From NCBI GenBank assembly GCA_004010275.1, contig RBWT01000075.1, forward strand, positions 1 through 37,569: a stretch of DNA of 37,569 nucleotides. The letters are read 5' to 3'. Under the pieces are notes generated by a model. That model was not told the DNA's origin and made no database searches. It saw nothing but the letters and a program-made list of their open reading frames with translations. This document shows, piece after piece, positions 1 to 8,323 of the stretch (its first letter is position 1; each line of letters starts with the position of its first letter). Both the position numbers and the translations under genes were made by a program. This DNA comes from Streptomyces huasconensis. GTDB taxonomy: Bacteria; Actinomycetota; Actinomycetes; Streptomycetales; Streptomycetaceae.

Positions 1-326
1 CGGGCCGGGCGGGTCAGCTCCTGCGTGCCGTCGGCGAAGTGGCAGCCAGAAGCCCCGCTCCGGACCACTTCAGGATCGCCGAGTCTGCCCGCACCCCGGA
101 GAGTCGGGGTGCGCGCGATCGATCTCCGACGGATCAACTGTCCGCTGCGGAACCCGTCGAGCGCAACGGACTTTCCGGCGTGGCGCCTGCGCGGCGGCCT
201 GCCGAAGGTGCGGGCCGCGGCGGTCATCGCTGCGGCACGGGGCACCCGTACTCCTTGGCGTGCCTGAGCGCCCGGGCGAGCTGTGCGCCGCGGCTCAACG
301 CCGGGGTCCCCGGGCCCTTCGGGCCG
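1..326. other. left-edge stretch without a supported gene
   Basis: No reading frame here looks like a real protein; the long open frames on both strands are the usual product of very high G+C. The stretch lies downstream of the minus-strand ATPase gene and holds two hairpins: a strong one at 90-113 and a small GGCCC-TTC-GGGCC stem at 313-325 directly after the ATPase stop codon. A gene reading leftward off the edge cannot be excluded. Confidence 0.4.
90..113. terminator. hairpin, probable transcription terminator
   Basis: Perfect 9-bp inverted repeat, CGCACCCCG at 90-98 and CGGGGTGCG at 105-113, with a 6-nt loop. It lies about 210 nt beyond the stop of the minus-strand ATPase gene. There is no U-tract, as is usual for Streptomyces terminators. 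Confidence 0.5.
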
Positions 327-692
327 TCAGGCCAGCACCGCACGCACCGTCTTGCCGCCCCGCCGTACGGTCACGACCTCCAGGCGATGGGCCAGTTGGC
401 GGACCAGGGCCAGGCCCCGGCCGTTCTCCCGTTCGCTGCTGGGTCTGCGTACGCGGGGGCGGACCGGGCTGGTGTCGTAGACCTCCACGGTCACCCGGTC
501 GCCGGAGACCTCCAGGCGCAGGCGGCAGCCGCCTCGCGCGTGCTCGACGGCGTTGGCGACCAGCTCCGAGACGACCAGCGCGGCGTCGTCCACGCGCTCG
601 GCGGTCACCTCGTTCTTCCGGCGGTGGGGCCTGACCAGGAACGCGCAGGTCAGCCTCCGTGCCCGCCCCGCCGAAGCGGCCTCCTGCGGCAA
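327..692 (-). CDS. RsbW/SpoIIAB-like ATP-binding regulatory protein (HATPase_c_2)
   Basis: A single small GHKL ATPase domain. The N-box is visible as ELVANAVEHA and the G2 box as GRGLALVRQL near the C-terminus. Streptomyces encodes many such proteins; relatives act as anti-sigma factor kinases or anti-anti-sigma partners, but the partner here is unknown. The frame as given starts at TTG 692 (about 121 aa). The same frame stays open upstream to about 749 without a start, with residues ARVEYA that fit the family. A GTG at 753 with a GGGAGGGG ribosome site lies in another frame, so the true start is probably 753 with one indel between about 715 and 750. It is transcribed away from the lactate monooxygenase gene. 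Confidence 0.75.
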   Translation of the reverse strand: MPQEAASAGRARRLTCAFLVRPHRRKNEVTAERVDDAALVVSELVANAVEHARGGCRLRLEVSGDRVTVEVYDTSPVRPRVRRPSSERENGRGLALVRQLAHRLEVVTVRRGGKTVRAVLA

Positions 693-893
693 TGCGTACT
701 CGACCCGTGCGGTGGGCCTATGGGCGCGCTGCTGCGCACGTATGGCAACTCACATCCCCTCCCTGGGACTCGACCGGCATGCCCGCGACCGCTGTCGCCA
801 CCGGGGCCGCGGCGTGTCTTGCGCGACCGGTCCTGCCCCACGGTGATGCCCCCTCCGGCCGATCGCCAACCCGCCCGTGCCGTGCCGTCGACG

Positions 894-923
894 TTGACGT
901 TGGCATCAGCCTCAAAGAACACT
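894..923 (+). promoter_or_regulatory. possible promoter of the lactate monooxygenase gene
   Basis: TTGACG at 894-899, an 18-nt spacer, then AACACT at 918-923. The -35 is good and the -10 is weak, keeping only the A at position 2 and T at position 6. It lies about 60 nt before the ATG at 985. The rest of the 693-984 gap holds the divergent start region of the ATPase gene and nothing else I can name. Confidence 0.3.
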
Positions 924-984
924 GGCCAATGCCTCGCCCTGCTCCCTTCCCCTGGCCCTCTCGCCCCCCTTGAAAGGCCGCCCC

Positions 985-2160
985 ATGCCCCAGGAACCCC
1001 GCCCCTTCAAGGACTACCAGGACGAGATCTACCTGGACGGTCTGCGCGGCCGTCGTCGCCGCTTTCCCCATGACGTACGCCGGCTGGGAGGCCCGCGCGC
1101 ACGCCGCGCTGCCGCCGTCGGTCCTCTCGTACGTGGCGGGCGGCGCGGGGGGCGAGCGGACGCAGGAGGCCAACGTCCGGGCGTTCGACCGCTGGGGGCT
1201 GATCCCGCGGATGTTCGTCGGCGCGCGCGGCGCGACCTGTCCGTGGAGCTGTTCGGCATGACGCTGCCCTCTCCGCTGTTCATGGCGCCCGTCGGCGTCC
1301 TCGGCATCTGCGCGCAGGACGGGCGCGGCGATCTCGCGACCGCGCGGGCGGCCGCGCGGACCGGGGTGCCGATGATCGCCTCGACGCTCTCCGCCGACCC
1401 CATGGAGTCGGTCGCCGCCGAACTCGGGGAGACGCCGGGCCTCTTCCAGCTGTACACGCCGACCGACCGCGCCCTCGCCGAGAGCCTGGTGCGCCGCGCG
1501 GAGAAGTCCGGGTTCAGGCGATCGTCGTCACGATGGACACCTGGATCACCGGCTGGCGACGCCGCGCGACCTGAGCACCTCGAACTTCCCGCAGCTGCGC
1601 GGCCACTGCCTGGCCAACTACACCAGCGACCCCGTCTTCCGCGCCCAGCTGCCCGCCGCCCCCGAGCGGGACCCGCAGTCGGCGGTCATGAAGTGGGTAC
1701 AGGTCTTCGGCAACCCGTTGACCTGGGACGACCTGCCCTGGCTCCGCTCCCTGACGTCGCTGCCGCTGATCGTGAGGGCCTGTGCCACCCCGAGGACGTC
1801 CGCCGCGCCAGGGACGGCGGGGTGGACGGCATCTACTGCTCCAACCACGGCGGCCGCCAGGCCGACGGCGGACTGCCCGCGCTGGACGTCCTGCCCGCGG
1901 TCGTCGAGGCCGCCGACGGCCTGCCCGTCCTGTTCGACTCGGGGGTGCGCGGCGGCGCGGACGTCGTCAAGGCGCTGGCGCTCGGCGCCACCGCGGTCGG
2001 CGTGGGCCGCCCGTACGTCTACGGCCTCGGCATGGGCGGGACCGACGGCGTCACGCACGTCCTGCGCTCCCTGCTCGCCGAGGCCGACCTGCTGATGGCG
2101 GTGGACGGCTATCCGACGCTCGCGGACCTCACACCGGAGGCGCTCCAGCGGGTGCTGTAG
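985..2160 (+). pseudogene. lactate 2-monooxygenase / FMN-dependent alpha-hydroxy acid dehydrogenase, frame-broken
   Basis: Pieces in different frames join into one FMN-dependent alpha-hydroxy acid oxidizing enzyme of about 391 aa. The order is MPQEPRPFKDYQDEIYLDG, then PSVLSYVAGGAGGE, LFMAPVGVLGICAQDG, FQLYTPTD, a segment beginning FPQLRG and NPLTWDDLPW, then DGIYCSNHGGRQ (the catalytic His and substrate Arg region), LFDSGVRGG and the phosphate-binding GATAVGVGRPY. Lactate 2-monooxygenase converts L-lactate to acetate, CO2 and water; plain lactate dehydrogenase/oxidase activity is possible. ATG 985 is preceded by GAAAGG. Frame changes are needed near 1050, 1230, 1515, 1556 and 1773; they sum to no net shift over 392 codons. 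Probably sequence error rather than decay, since every conserved block survives. Confidence 0.8.
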
Positions 2161-2184
2161 CCCGCCTTCCCCGCCCTGCCCTCG

Positions 2185-2214
2185 TTGGACACCCCTACGT
2201 TCCCTGTGAGACAT
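2185..2214 (+). promoter_or_regulatory. candidate promoter of the DHA2 exporter gene
   Basis: TTGGAC at 2185-2190, an 18-nt spacer, and AGACAT at 2209-2214. The -10 lies inside the inverted repeat 2207-2224, so a repressor bound there would block RNA polymerase. Confidence 0.35.
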
Positions 2215-2224
2215 TGGTGTCTCA
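2207..2224. promoter_or_regulatory. perfect inverted repeat, probable exporter operator
   Basis: TGAGACA at 2207-2213 and TGTCTCA at 2218-2224 form perfect 7-bp arms around TTGG. The site ends 22 nt before the exporter ATG and covers the proposed -10. This is the usual layout for a TetR-type repressor of a drug exporter, but no TetR gene is present in the window. The AsnC-type regulator two genes on is another possible binder. Confidence 0.55.
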
Positions 2225-2246
2225 TTCGAACTTGGAGTGTTCCACC

Positions 2247-3767
2247 ATGACCCCGCAGCGTGATGCACGACGCTGGGCCGTCCTCGCGATCCTCTCCGGC
2301 AGCCTGCTGCTGATCGCCATGGACACCACGATCCTGAACGTCGCCTTCCCGTCCCTCGTCACCGATCTGCGGCCCAGCTCCGTACAGCAGCTGTGGATCA
2401 TCGACGTCTACGCCCTCGTGCTGTCCGGACTCCTGGTCACGGCCGGTGCCCTCGGCGACCGGTGGGGACGCAAGCGACTGCTGATCATCGGCTTCGGCGT
2501 CTTCGCCCTCGCCTCCCTGCTCGCGGTCTTCGCGACCGCCCCCTGGCAGGTCATCGCCGCCCGCGCCCTGCTCGGCGCCGGTGGCGCGGCGATCATGCCC
2601 GCCACCCTGTCGATCCTGCGGCACGTCTTCACCGACGCCCGGGAGCGCGCCCTCGCCTACGCGGTGTGGTCCGCCGTCTTCGGTGGCGGCATGGCGCTCG
2701 GCCCCGTCGTCGGCGGACTCCTCGTCGAGCACGACGGCTGGCACTCCGCGTTCCTGATCAACATCCCCGTCGCCCTGGTCGTCATCGCGCTCGGCCTGTG
2801 GATTCTGCCCGAGTCGCACCAGCCCCGGGAGGGCCGCTGGGACTGGTGGGGCATGGGCCAGTCCGTCCTCGGCATGTTCGCGCTGGCGGGCGGCATCAAG
2901 CAGCTCGGCAAGGGCGGCCCGGCCGACCCCGTGGCCTGGGCCCTGCTCGCCGTGGCCGTGGTGACGCTCACCGTCTTCGTCCGCCGCCAGCTGCGCTTGG
3001 AGCACCCGCTCCTCCAGGTACGCCTCTTCGTCTCCCGGCCGTTCGCGATCGCCGCGGCCTCGATCTTCCTCGGCATGATCGCGCTGGGCTCGGCCCTGTT
3101 CCTCATCACCCAGTGGTTCCAGTACGGGCAGGGCTACACACCCCTGGAGGCGGGCTTCCATCTGCTGCCCGCGCCGCTGGGCCTGGTCCTGACGTCGCTG
3201 GTCACCCCGGCGCTGATGCACCGGCTGCCGATCCGGCACGTCATGGGCGGCGGTCTGCTGATGATGACGGCGGGCCTCGCCCTGCCGTGGCTGCTCCAGC
3301 GCTCGGGCCCGCTCGGTTACGGCCAGCTCGCCGTGGCCCTGGCCGTGCTCGGCTGCGGCGTCGGCATCGCGACGACCGCCGCGTCCGTGACCCTGATGGC
3401 CGCCACCCCGGCCAAGGATGTCAGCGGTGCCGCGGCCATCGAGGAGACCTGCTACGAACTCGGCGCCGCCATGGGCGTGGCCGTCCTCGGCAGTGTCGCC
3501 ACGGCGCTGTACCGCGTGAACCTCCCCGACCTCGGCCTCTCGGACGGCACCACCGCGTCCGTGAGCGACTCGATCGGCGAGGCCGCGCGGGTGGCGCAGG
3601 AGCTGACCGGACCGGCCGGCAACGCCCTGCTGTCACGGGCCGCCGACGCGTTCACCTCCGGGATGACGCCGACGTTCCTGATGGCGGCGGCACTGCCGCT
3701 GGCCGCCGCGGCGCTCACCTGGGCGAAGATCCCGAAGGGCCTGCGCCCGACGGAGGACGCGCACTGA
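2247..3767 (+). CDS. DHA2 family MFS drug-type exporter (14 membrane segments)
   Basis: An intact 506-residue major facilitator of the DHA2 (QacA/SmvA/LfrA-like) group, a proton-coupled exporter in the cytoplasmic membrane. Motifs visible are motif D1/early helix 1 LLLIAMDTTILNVAFPSL, motif A GALGDRWGRKRLL between helices 2 and 3, and motif C-like GMALGPVVGGLL in helix 5. Alternating hydrophobic segments fit 14 helices. ATG 2247 has GGAG 10 nt upstream. The probable operator at 2207-2224 implies ligand-controlled expression. It is followed by an AsnC-type regulator (77-nt gap) and a HAD phosphatase (43-nt gap) on the same strand, perhaps one transcription unit. The substrate cannot be read from sequence. 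Confidence 0.9.
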   Translation: MTPQRDARRWAVLAILSGSLLLIAMDTTILNVAFPSLVTDLRPSSVQQLWIIDVYALVLSGLLVTAGALGDRWGRKRLLIIGFGVFALASLLAVFATAPWQVIAARALLGAGGAAIMPATLSILRHVFTDARERALAYAVWSAVFGGGMALGPVVGGLLVEHDGWHSAFLINIPVALVVIALGLWILPESHQPREGRWDWWGMGQSVLGMFALAGGIKQLGKGGPADPVAWALLAVAVVTLTVFVRRQLRLEHPLLQVRLFVSRPFAIAAASIFLGMIALGSALFLITQWFQYGQGYTPLEAGFHLLPAPLGLVLTSLVTPALMHRLPIRHVMGGGLLMMTAGLALPWLLQRSGPLGYGQLAVALAVLGCGVGIATTAASVTLMAATPAKDVSGAAAIEETCYELGAAMGVAVLGSVATALYRVNLPDLGLSDGTTASVSDSIGEAARVAQELTGPAGNALLSRAADAFTSGMTPTFLMAAALPLAAAALTWAKIPKGLRPTEDAH

Positions 3768-3844
3768 CGCCGAAGCGGCGCCCCGGGGCCGAGCGGCTAC
3801 AGTCACCAGCGATCAGCACCGCTCACCTGGGAGAACCTCGCACC

Positions 3845-4327
3845 ATGGCCGTCGACGAACTCGACACCCGCATCCTGCGGCTGCTCCTCGAACAGCCGCG
3901 CACCAGCCTGCGCGAGTACGCGCGCGTCCTCGGCATCGCCCGCGGCACGCTCCAGGCGCGGCTGGACCGCATGGAGCGGGACGGCGTGATCACGGGCACG
4001 GGTCCGTTCCTCTCCCCGGCCGCGCTCGGCCACCCCGTGCTGGCCTTCGTCCACATCGAGGTGACGCAGGGGTACCTGGACGAGGTGGGAGACGCGCTCG
4101 CGGCCGTGCCCGAGATCATCGAGGCGCACTCGATCACGGGCGGCGGCGACCTGCTCACGCGCGTCGCGGCCCGCGACAACGGCCACCTTGAGGACGTCAT
4201 CCAGCAGCTGATCAAGCTGCCGGGTGTCGTCCGTACCCGTACCGAGATGGCGCTGCGCGAGCGGGTGCCGCACCGCCTGCTCCCGCTCGTCGAGTCCGTC
4301 GGCAGGACGGCCGCCGGACAAGGGTGA
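3845..4327 (+). CDS. Lrp/AsnC family transcriptional regulator
   Basis: A 160-residue protein. The N-terminal winged HTH is LDTRILRLLLEQPRTSLREY through RLDRMERDGVI (residues about 5-50), followed by a RAM (ligand-binding ACT-like) domain containing GGGDLLTRVAA. Lrp/AsnC proteins form octamers that bind amino acids or related small molecules. ATG 3845 is preceded by GGGAG at 3829-3833. It follows the exporter and could report the exporter substrate, but the effector is unknown. The HTH lacks the classic SASPC of the second AsnC protein in this window, so the two are distant paralogs. Confidence 0.88.
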   Translation: MAVDELDTRILRLLLEQPRTSLREYARVLGIARGTLQARLDRMERDGVITGTGPFLSPAALGHPVLAFVHIEVTQGYLDEVGDALAAVPEIIEAHSITGGGDLLTRVAARDNGHLEDVIQQLIKLPGVVRTRTEMALRERVPHRLLPLVESVGRTAAGQG

Positions 4328-4370
4328 CAGGGGTGACAGGGCTGACCTGGCCGTTTGGCATGCTGGGGTC

Positions 4371-5063
4371 ATGACCATCTTCGGCAGGACCTCGGTCGTC
4401 CTCGACCTCGACGGCACGCTCGTGGACAGCGAGCCCAACTACTACGAAGCGTCGCGGGCGCTGCTCGCCGACCGTGCGGGCCGGGAGTACACCTGGGCCG
4501 ACAACGAGCAGTACGTCGGCGTCAGTTCCGTCGAGACGCTCGCGCTGTGGAAGGCGGAGTACGGCATCGAGGCGTCGGCGGCGGAGCTTCTCGCCGATCT
4601 GGACCGCCGCTATCTGGCGCTGGCGCGTGCGAGCACGCCGGTCTACCCGGAGATGCGCAAGCTGGTCGAGCGGCTGCACGAGGCGGGCGTGCCCATGGCC
4701 GTGGCGTCCGGGTCCTCCCGGGCGGCCATCGAGGCGATCCTGGCCGGTACGGGCCTGGACGCCCAGCTGACCACGCTCGTCTCCGCCGAGGAGGTGCCGC
4801 GCGGCAAGCCCGCCCCGGACGTGTTCCTCGCGGCGGCCGCGCTGCTGGGCGCGGACCCCGCGGACTGCGTGGTCTTCGAGGACGCGGCCCCGGGCGCGGA
4901 GGCGGCGAGGGCGGCCGGCATGCGGTGCGTGGCCATCCCGTACATACCGGCCCATGCCACCCACGAGGCCTTCGCCCACGCGGACCTGCTGTTCCCCGGC
5001 GGCCACGCCGAGTTCACCGCGCAGGCGGCACTGGAACTCCTGGCGAGCCAGGCGCAGGCATAG
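4371..5063 (+). CDS. HAD superfamily phosphatase, beta-phosphoglucomutase-like
   Basis: A 230-residue HAD hydrolase. Motif I is VVLDLDGTLVDSEP, with Asp12 as nucleophile and Asp14 as acid/base. Motif II is VASGSSRAAIE, motif III the Lys in RGKPAPDVFL, and motif IV VVFEDAAPGAEAA. The cap lies between motifs I and II (subclass IA), as in beta-phosphoglucomutase and small sugar-phosphate or phosphoglycolate phosphatases; the substrate is not determinable. ATG 4371 has no good ribosome site. CATGCT at 4359-4364 followed by GGGGTC and ATG suggests a leaderless start, though no clear -35 is visible. Confidence 0.85.
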   Translation: MTIFGRTSVVLDLDGTLVDSEPNYYEASRALLADRAGREYTWADNEQYVGVSSVETLALWKAEYGIEASAAELLADLDRRYLALARASTPVYPEMRKLVERLHEAGVPMAVASGSSRAAIEAILAGTGLDAQLTTLVSAEEVPRGKPAPDVFLAAAALLGADPADCVVFEDAAPGAEAARAAGMRCVAIPYIPAHATHEAFAHADLLFPGGHAEFTAQAALELLASQAQA

Positions 5064-5117
5064 GAGGACCGACCCGCGGTCAGGCACAGGCACAGGAGGC
5101 CCGGCCCGCGGTCAGGC
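5064..5117. repeat. imperfect 22-bp direct repeat at the HAD/aspA convergence
   Basis: The 22-bp words at 5064-5085 and 5096-5117 differ at two positions and are 32 bp apart. The second covers the aspA stop codon (TCA at 5112-5114), so the first looks like a small duplication of the aspA 3' end. GACCG-ACCCG-CGGTC at 5067-5081 can form a short hairpin that may end transcription from both sides. Confidence 0.6.
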
Positions 5118-6521
5118 GGCCCCTGCCACCCGCTCGGGGGTGAGCAGCTCGGCCAGTCGCTCCGGGGGCAACAACCCCTTCTCCAGCACCAGTTCGGCGA
5201 CACCCCGCCCGGTGGCGAGTGCCTCCCGCGCGATCTCCGTGGCGGCCGTGTAGCCGATGTGCGGGTTGAGTGCGGTGACCAGCCCGATGGAGGTCTCCAC
5301 GGAGTGGCGCAGCACCTCCGTGTTGGCGGTGATCCCCTCGACGCACCGCTCGGCGAGGGTCACGCAGGCCGCGCGCAGCGAGGTGATGCTCTTCGCCAGC
5401 GAGTGCAGGATGATCGGCTCGAAGGCGTTGAGCTGGAGCTGGCCCGCCTCGGCGGCCATGGTGATGGTGACGTCGTTGCCGATGACCTCGAAGCAGACCT
5501 GGTTGACGACTTCGGGGATCACCGGGTTGACCTTGCCCGGCATGATGCTCGAACCGGCCTGGACCGGCGGCAGGTTGATCTCGTTGAGCCCGGCGCGCGG
5601 TCCGGAGGACAGCAGCCGCAGGTCGTTGCAGCTCTTGGAGAGCTTGACGGCGATCCGCTTCAGGACGCCGGACAGGTGCACGAAGGCGCCGCAGTCCTGG
5701 GTCGCCTCGACGAGGTTGGCGGCCGTCACGAGCGGCATGCCGGTGATCTCGGCGAGGTGGCGGCGGGCCGTCTCGGCGTACCCGGCGGGGGCGTTGAGCC
5801 CGGTGCCGATGGCGGTGGCGCCGAGGTTGATCTCGTGGATCAGCTCGACGGCCTCGGCGAGCCGCATACGGTCCTCGTCGAGCATCACGGCGTACGCGGA
5901 GAACTCCTGGCCGAGCGTCATCGGCACCGCGTCCTGGAGCTGCGTGCGCCCCATCTTCAGGACGTCGCGGAACTCCAGGGCCTTCGCCGCGAACGCGTCC
6001 TGCACGAGGGACATGGCGCGCAGCAGCCCGTGCACCGCGCTGATCGTCGCGACCTTGACGGCGGTCGGGTAGACGTCGTTGGTGGACTGGCTGAGGTTGA
6101 CGTCCTCGTTGGGGTGCAGGTGGGCGTAGGCGCCCTTGGGGTGCCCGAGGAGTTCCAGCGCGCGGTTGGCGACGACCTCGTTGGCGTTCATGTTGGTGGA
6201 GGTGCCCGCGCCGCCCTGGATGACGTCGACGACGAACTGGTCGTGCAGGCGCCCGGCGCGGATCTCCCGGCAGGCGGCGGCGATCGCGTCGGCCTTGGCC
6301 TTGGGGAGCAGCCCCAGTTCCTCGTTGGCGCGCGCGGCGGCTTCCTTCACGGCGGCGAGGGCGTCGACGAGCTGCGGGTAGACGGAGATGGGGATGCCGG
6401 TGATGGGGAAGTTCTCCGTGGCGCGCAGGGAGTGGATGCCCCAGTAGGCGTCGGCGGGGACGTCGCGGTCACCGAGCAGATCGCGCTCGCGGCGCGTGGC
6501 GGGGGTGGGGGCGGCGGTCAT
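5112..6521 (-). CDS. aspA: aspartate ammonia-lyase
   Basis: An intact 469-residue enzyme of the aspartase/fumarase superfamily. It carries the flexible catalytic loop GSSIMPGKVNP with the catalytic Ser. Other signature blocks are GGAGTSTNMNANEV, HPNEDVNLSQSTND and GRTQLQDAVPMTLGQE. It deaminates L-aspartate to fumarate and ammonia in the cytosol. The sequence reads aspartase rather than fumarase C, and the neighbouring asparaginase agrees. ATG 6521 was chosen because the protein starts normally there with a weak GAAAAGA ribosome site. The same frame remains open to 6917, but that part belongs to the frame-broken asparaginase gene. Confidence 0.92.
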   Translation of the reverse strand: MTAAPTPATRRERDLLGDRDVPADAYWGIHSLRATENFPITGIPISVYPQLVDALAAVKEAAARANEELGLLPKAKADAIAAACREIRAGRLHDQFVVDVIQGGAGTSTNMNANEVVANRALELLGHPKGAYAHLHPNEDVNLSQSTNDVYPTAVKVATISAVHGLLRAMSLVQDAFAAKALEFRDVLKMGRTQLQDAVPMTLGQEFSAYAVMLDEDRMRLAEAVELIHEINLGATAIGTGLNAPAGYAETARRHLAEITGMPLVTAANLVEATQDCGAFVHLSGVLKRIAVKLSKSCNDLRLLSSGPRAGLNEINLPPVQAGSSIMPGKVNPVIPEVVNQVCFEVIGNDVTITMAAEAGQLQLNAFEPIILHSLAKSITSLRAACVTLAERCVEGITANTEVLRHSVETSIGLVTALNPHIGYTAATEIAREALATGRGVAELVLEKGLLPPERLAELLTPERVAGAA

Positions 6522-6678
6522 GGTGCTGTTCTTTTCAGTCGTACGGGGAGGAAGTGGAGGCCCTTGCAGGGGGGCGGACCTGAAGGGGCGCGGACGTGAA
6601 GGGGTGCGGGGCAGTGACCTGTGTGGTTTCCCCCGCGCGGGCGCGACCAGCCGTGCACCGGCCCGCGGACACCTGCGC

Positions 6679-7695
6679 TCAGGCAGCCGCGGCTCGGCCA
6701 GGGACCCCGCTCCACCGACGAGCCGCCGCAGAACCTCCGCCCGCTCCTCCGCGCCGGAGGCCGCGAGCAGCGCCGCGAGCACGCCGTACGCGCCTGACCG
6801 GCACGCAAGGTACCGGTGAGCACCGCTCCGGCGGCCGCGAGGTCGACGCTCCGCCGTGGGTGTAGATCTCGGTGACGGGGCCCGCGGGGACACGGGTGGT
6901 GAGGGCGACGAGCACACCCCGCTCGACGGCGCCGCGGACGGCGGTGACGAACTCGGGGGTCGCGTTGCCCGCTCCGGTGGCGACGAGCACGATGCCCTGC
7001 GCGCCGGCGGTGAGCGCCGCCTCCAGGAGCAGCGGGTCGGCGTCGACGTGGTGCATGACCATGTCGACGCGCGGCAGGGCGGCGTCGGCCGCGGGCAGCG
7101 GCAGCGGCTCGGGGCGCTCCGGGCGGTGCAGGACGGAGACCTTGCCGAAGCCGACCTTGCCGACCCGCGGCCCGGAGGGGTCGGCGAAGGCGTCGGCGGC
7201 GTGGGTCTGCGTCTTCACGGTGCCGCGCGCGGCGTGCACCTTGCCGTCGAAGACGACCAGGACCCCGAGGTCGCGCACGGTGGCGGCGGTGAGCAGGGCG
7301 TCGTACAGGTTGCCGGGGCCGTCGCCGTCCTCCGCGCCGAGGGGCTTCTGGGCGCCGGTGAGGACGACCGGGCGGGGGTCGTGGTGGTGCAGGTCGAGCA
7401 GGAGGGCGGTCTCCTCCAGGGTGTCCGTGCCGTGGGTGACGACGATGCCGTCGACGCCGGGGTCGGCGAGCACCTCGTGCACGGTGCGCAGCAGGGTGAG
7501 CTGCTGGGCGGAGGTCAGCCGCGGGCTGTTGACGTTGAACAGGTCGATGACCTCGGAGGTGATGCCGTGGGGTATCGCGGCCGTGGCGAGCACCTCGCGC
7601 CCGGGGGCGTCGGCGGCGAAACCGGTGCCCTGCCAGCGGCTGGCGATCGTTCCGCCGGTGCTGATGACGACGATCCGTCGCGCCTGCGTTTCCAC
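6679..7695 (-). pseudogene. L-asparaginase (type I/II family), frame-broken at the 3' end
   Basis: The N-terminal two-thirds is intact. It shows the first catalytic Thr in VVISTGGTIAS and the second Thr-Asp box in VVTHGTDTLEE, followed by VVLTGAQKPLGAEDGDG. The product hydrolyses L-asparagine to aspartate and ammonia, feeding the aspA enzyme immediately downstream. GTG 7695 was chosen because GGGAGG lies 9 nt upstream; the frame extends further only as non-family sequence. After TEIYTHGGA one base is missing near 6852 and another near 6787; restoring them gives AVDLAAAGAVLTGTLRAGQA and then LLAALLAASGAEERAE. The true stop is uncertain, somewhere near 6679. As printed, the last frame runs in-frame into aspA, which I treat as an artefact. 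Confidence 0.8.
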
Positions 7696-7754
7696 GTCTG
7701 CGTACCTCCCGCGAATCCCGAGGCCCCGAAGCCCTCCGAGTGGCGGGCGGCCCC

Positions 7755-7836
7755 GCGCAACGATAGTTCGAACGGCGCGCAATGTGTTTGCCTGTTTCCG
7801 TGGGCGCGCGCGCATTTCGGGGTGGATAATTGCGTC
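7755..7836. promoter_or_regulatory. asparaginase/AsnC divergent control region with leaderless promoter
   Basis: GATAAT at 7825-7830 is followed by TGCGTC and then the ATG at 7837, the spacing of a leaderless transcript. Upstream, GCGCAA-type words recur (7755-7760 and 7778-7783), and ATTGCG at 7829-7834 is the inverse of CGCAAT. Such imperfect dyads fit Lrp/AsnC sites. The region lies between the regulator and the divergent asparaginase gene, so autoregulation plus control of the catabolic pair is the natural reading. Confidence 0.5.
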
Positions 7837-8292
7837 ATGGACGATATCGATCGGAATATCTTGCGTGAGCTGCAGAAGGACGGTCGGCTCACCAACCAGG
7901 AGCTGGCCCAGCGGGTCGGCCTGAGCGCGTCGCCGTGCATGCGGCGGGTGCGCCAGCTGGAGCTGGACGGCGTGATCCAGGGGTACCGCGCGGTCGTGGA
8001 CCCCGAGGCGGTCGGGCGGGGCTTCGAGGTGCTCGTCTCCATCGAGGTGCGGCGCGGACGCGAGACGGTCGAGGCGTTCGAGGCGGCGCTCCAGGACATC
8101 CCGGACGTGATCGAGGCGTACCGCCTGTTCGGCAGCCCCGGCTGCCTGCTGCGCATCGCGGTGGCGGACCTCGCGGCGTACGAACGCCTGTGGATCGAGC
8201 GGCTCACGGCGCTGGCGGGGGTGACGGAGGTCAACTCGCAGATCATCATGAAGCGGATCAAGGAGCCCGAGGGTCTCCCGGTGGGCGGCTGA
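7837..8292 (+). CDS. Lrp/AsnC family regulator, probable controller of asparagine/aspartate catabolism
   Basis: A 151-residue protein. The N-terminal HTH is MDDIDRNILRELQKDGRLT through the family signature GLSASPCMRRVRQLE (residues about 1-45). A RAM effector domain follows, with VLVSIEVRRGRE and a GSPGCLLRIAV loop. Its divergent position next to asparaginase and aspartase genes suggests it senses asparagine or aspartate, as E. coli AsnC does for asparagine; this is inference. ATG 7837 is six bases after a good -10 (GATAAT), so the mRNA is probably leaderless. Confidence 0.9.
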   Translation: MDDIDRNILRELQKDGRLTNQELAQRVGLSASPCMRRVRQLELDGVIQGYRAVVDPEAVGRGFEVLVSIEVRRGRETVEAFEAALQDIPDVIEAYRLFGSPGCLLRIAVADLAAYERLWIERLTALAGVTEVNSQIIMKRIKEPEGLPVGG

Positions 8293-8323
8293 CCGAGGCT
8301 GCCCCGATACCCCACCGCCCCTT

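Noticed and set aside
985..2160. Lactate monooxygenase as a genuine decaying pseudogene
   Set aside because: All active-site blocks survive and the five shifts cancel to no net change; the rest of the window shows the same single-base defects, pointing to sequence error.
5112..6917. A 601-residue open frame joining asparaginase tail to aspartase
   Set aside because: The added N-terminal part is only partly asparaginase and otherwise non-family text; it arises from missing bases near 6787 and 6852, and aspartase starts normally at 6521.
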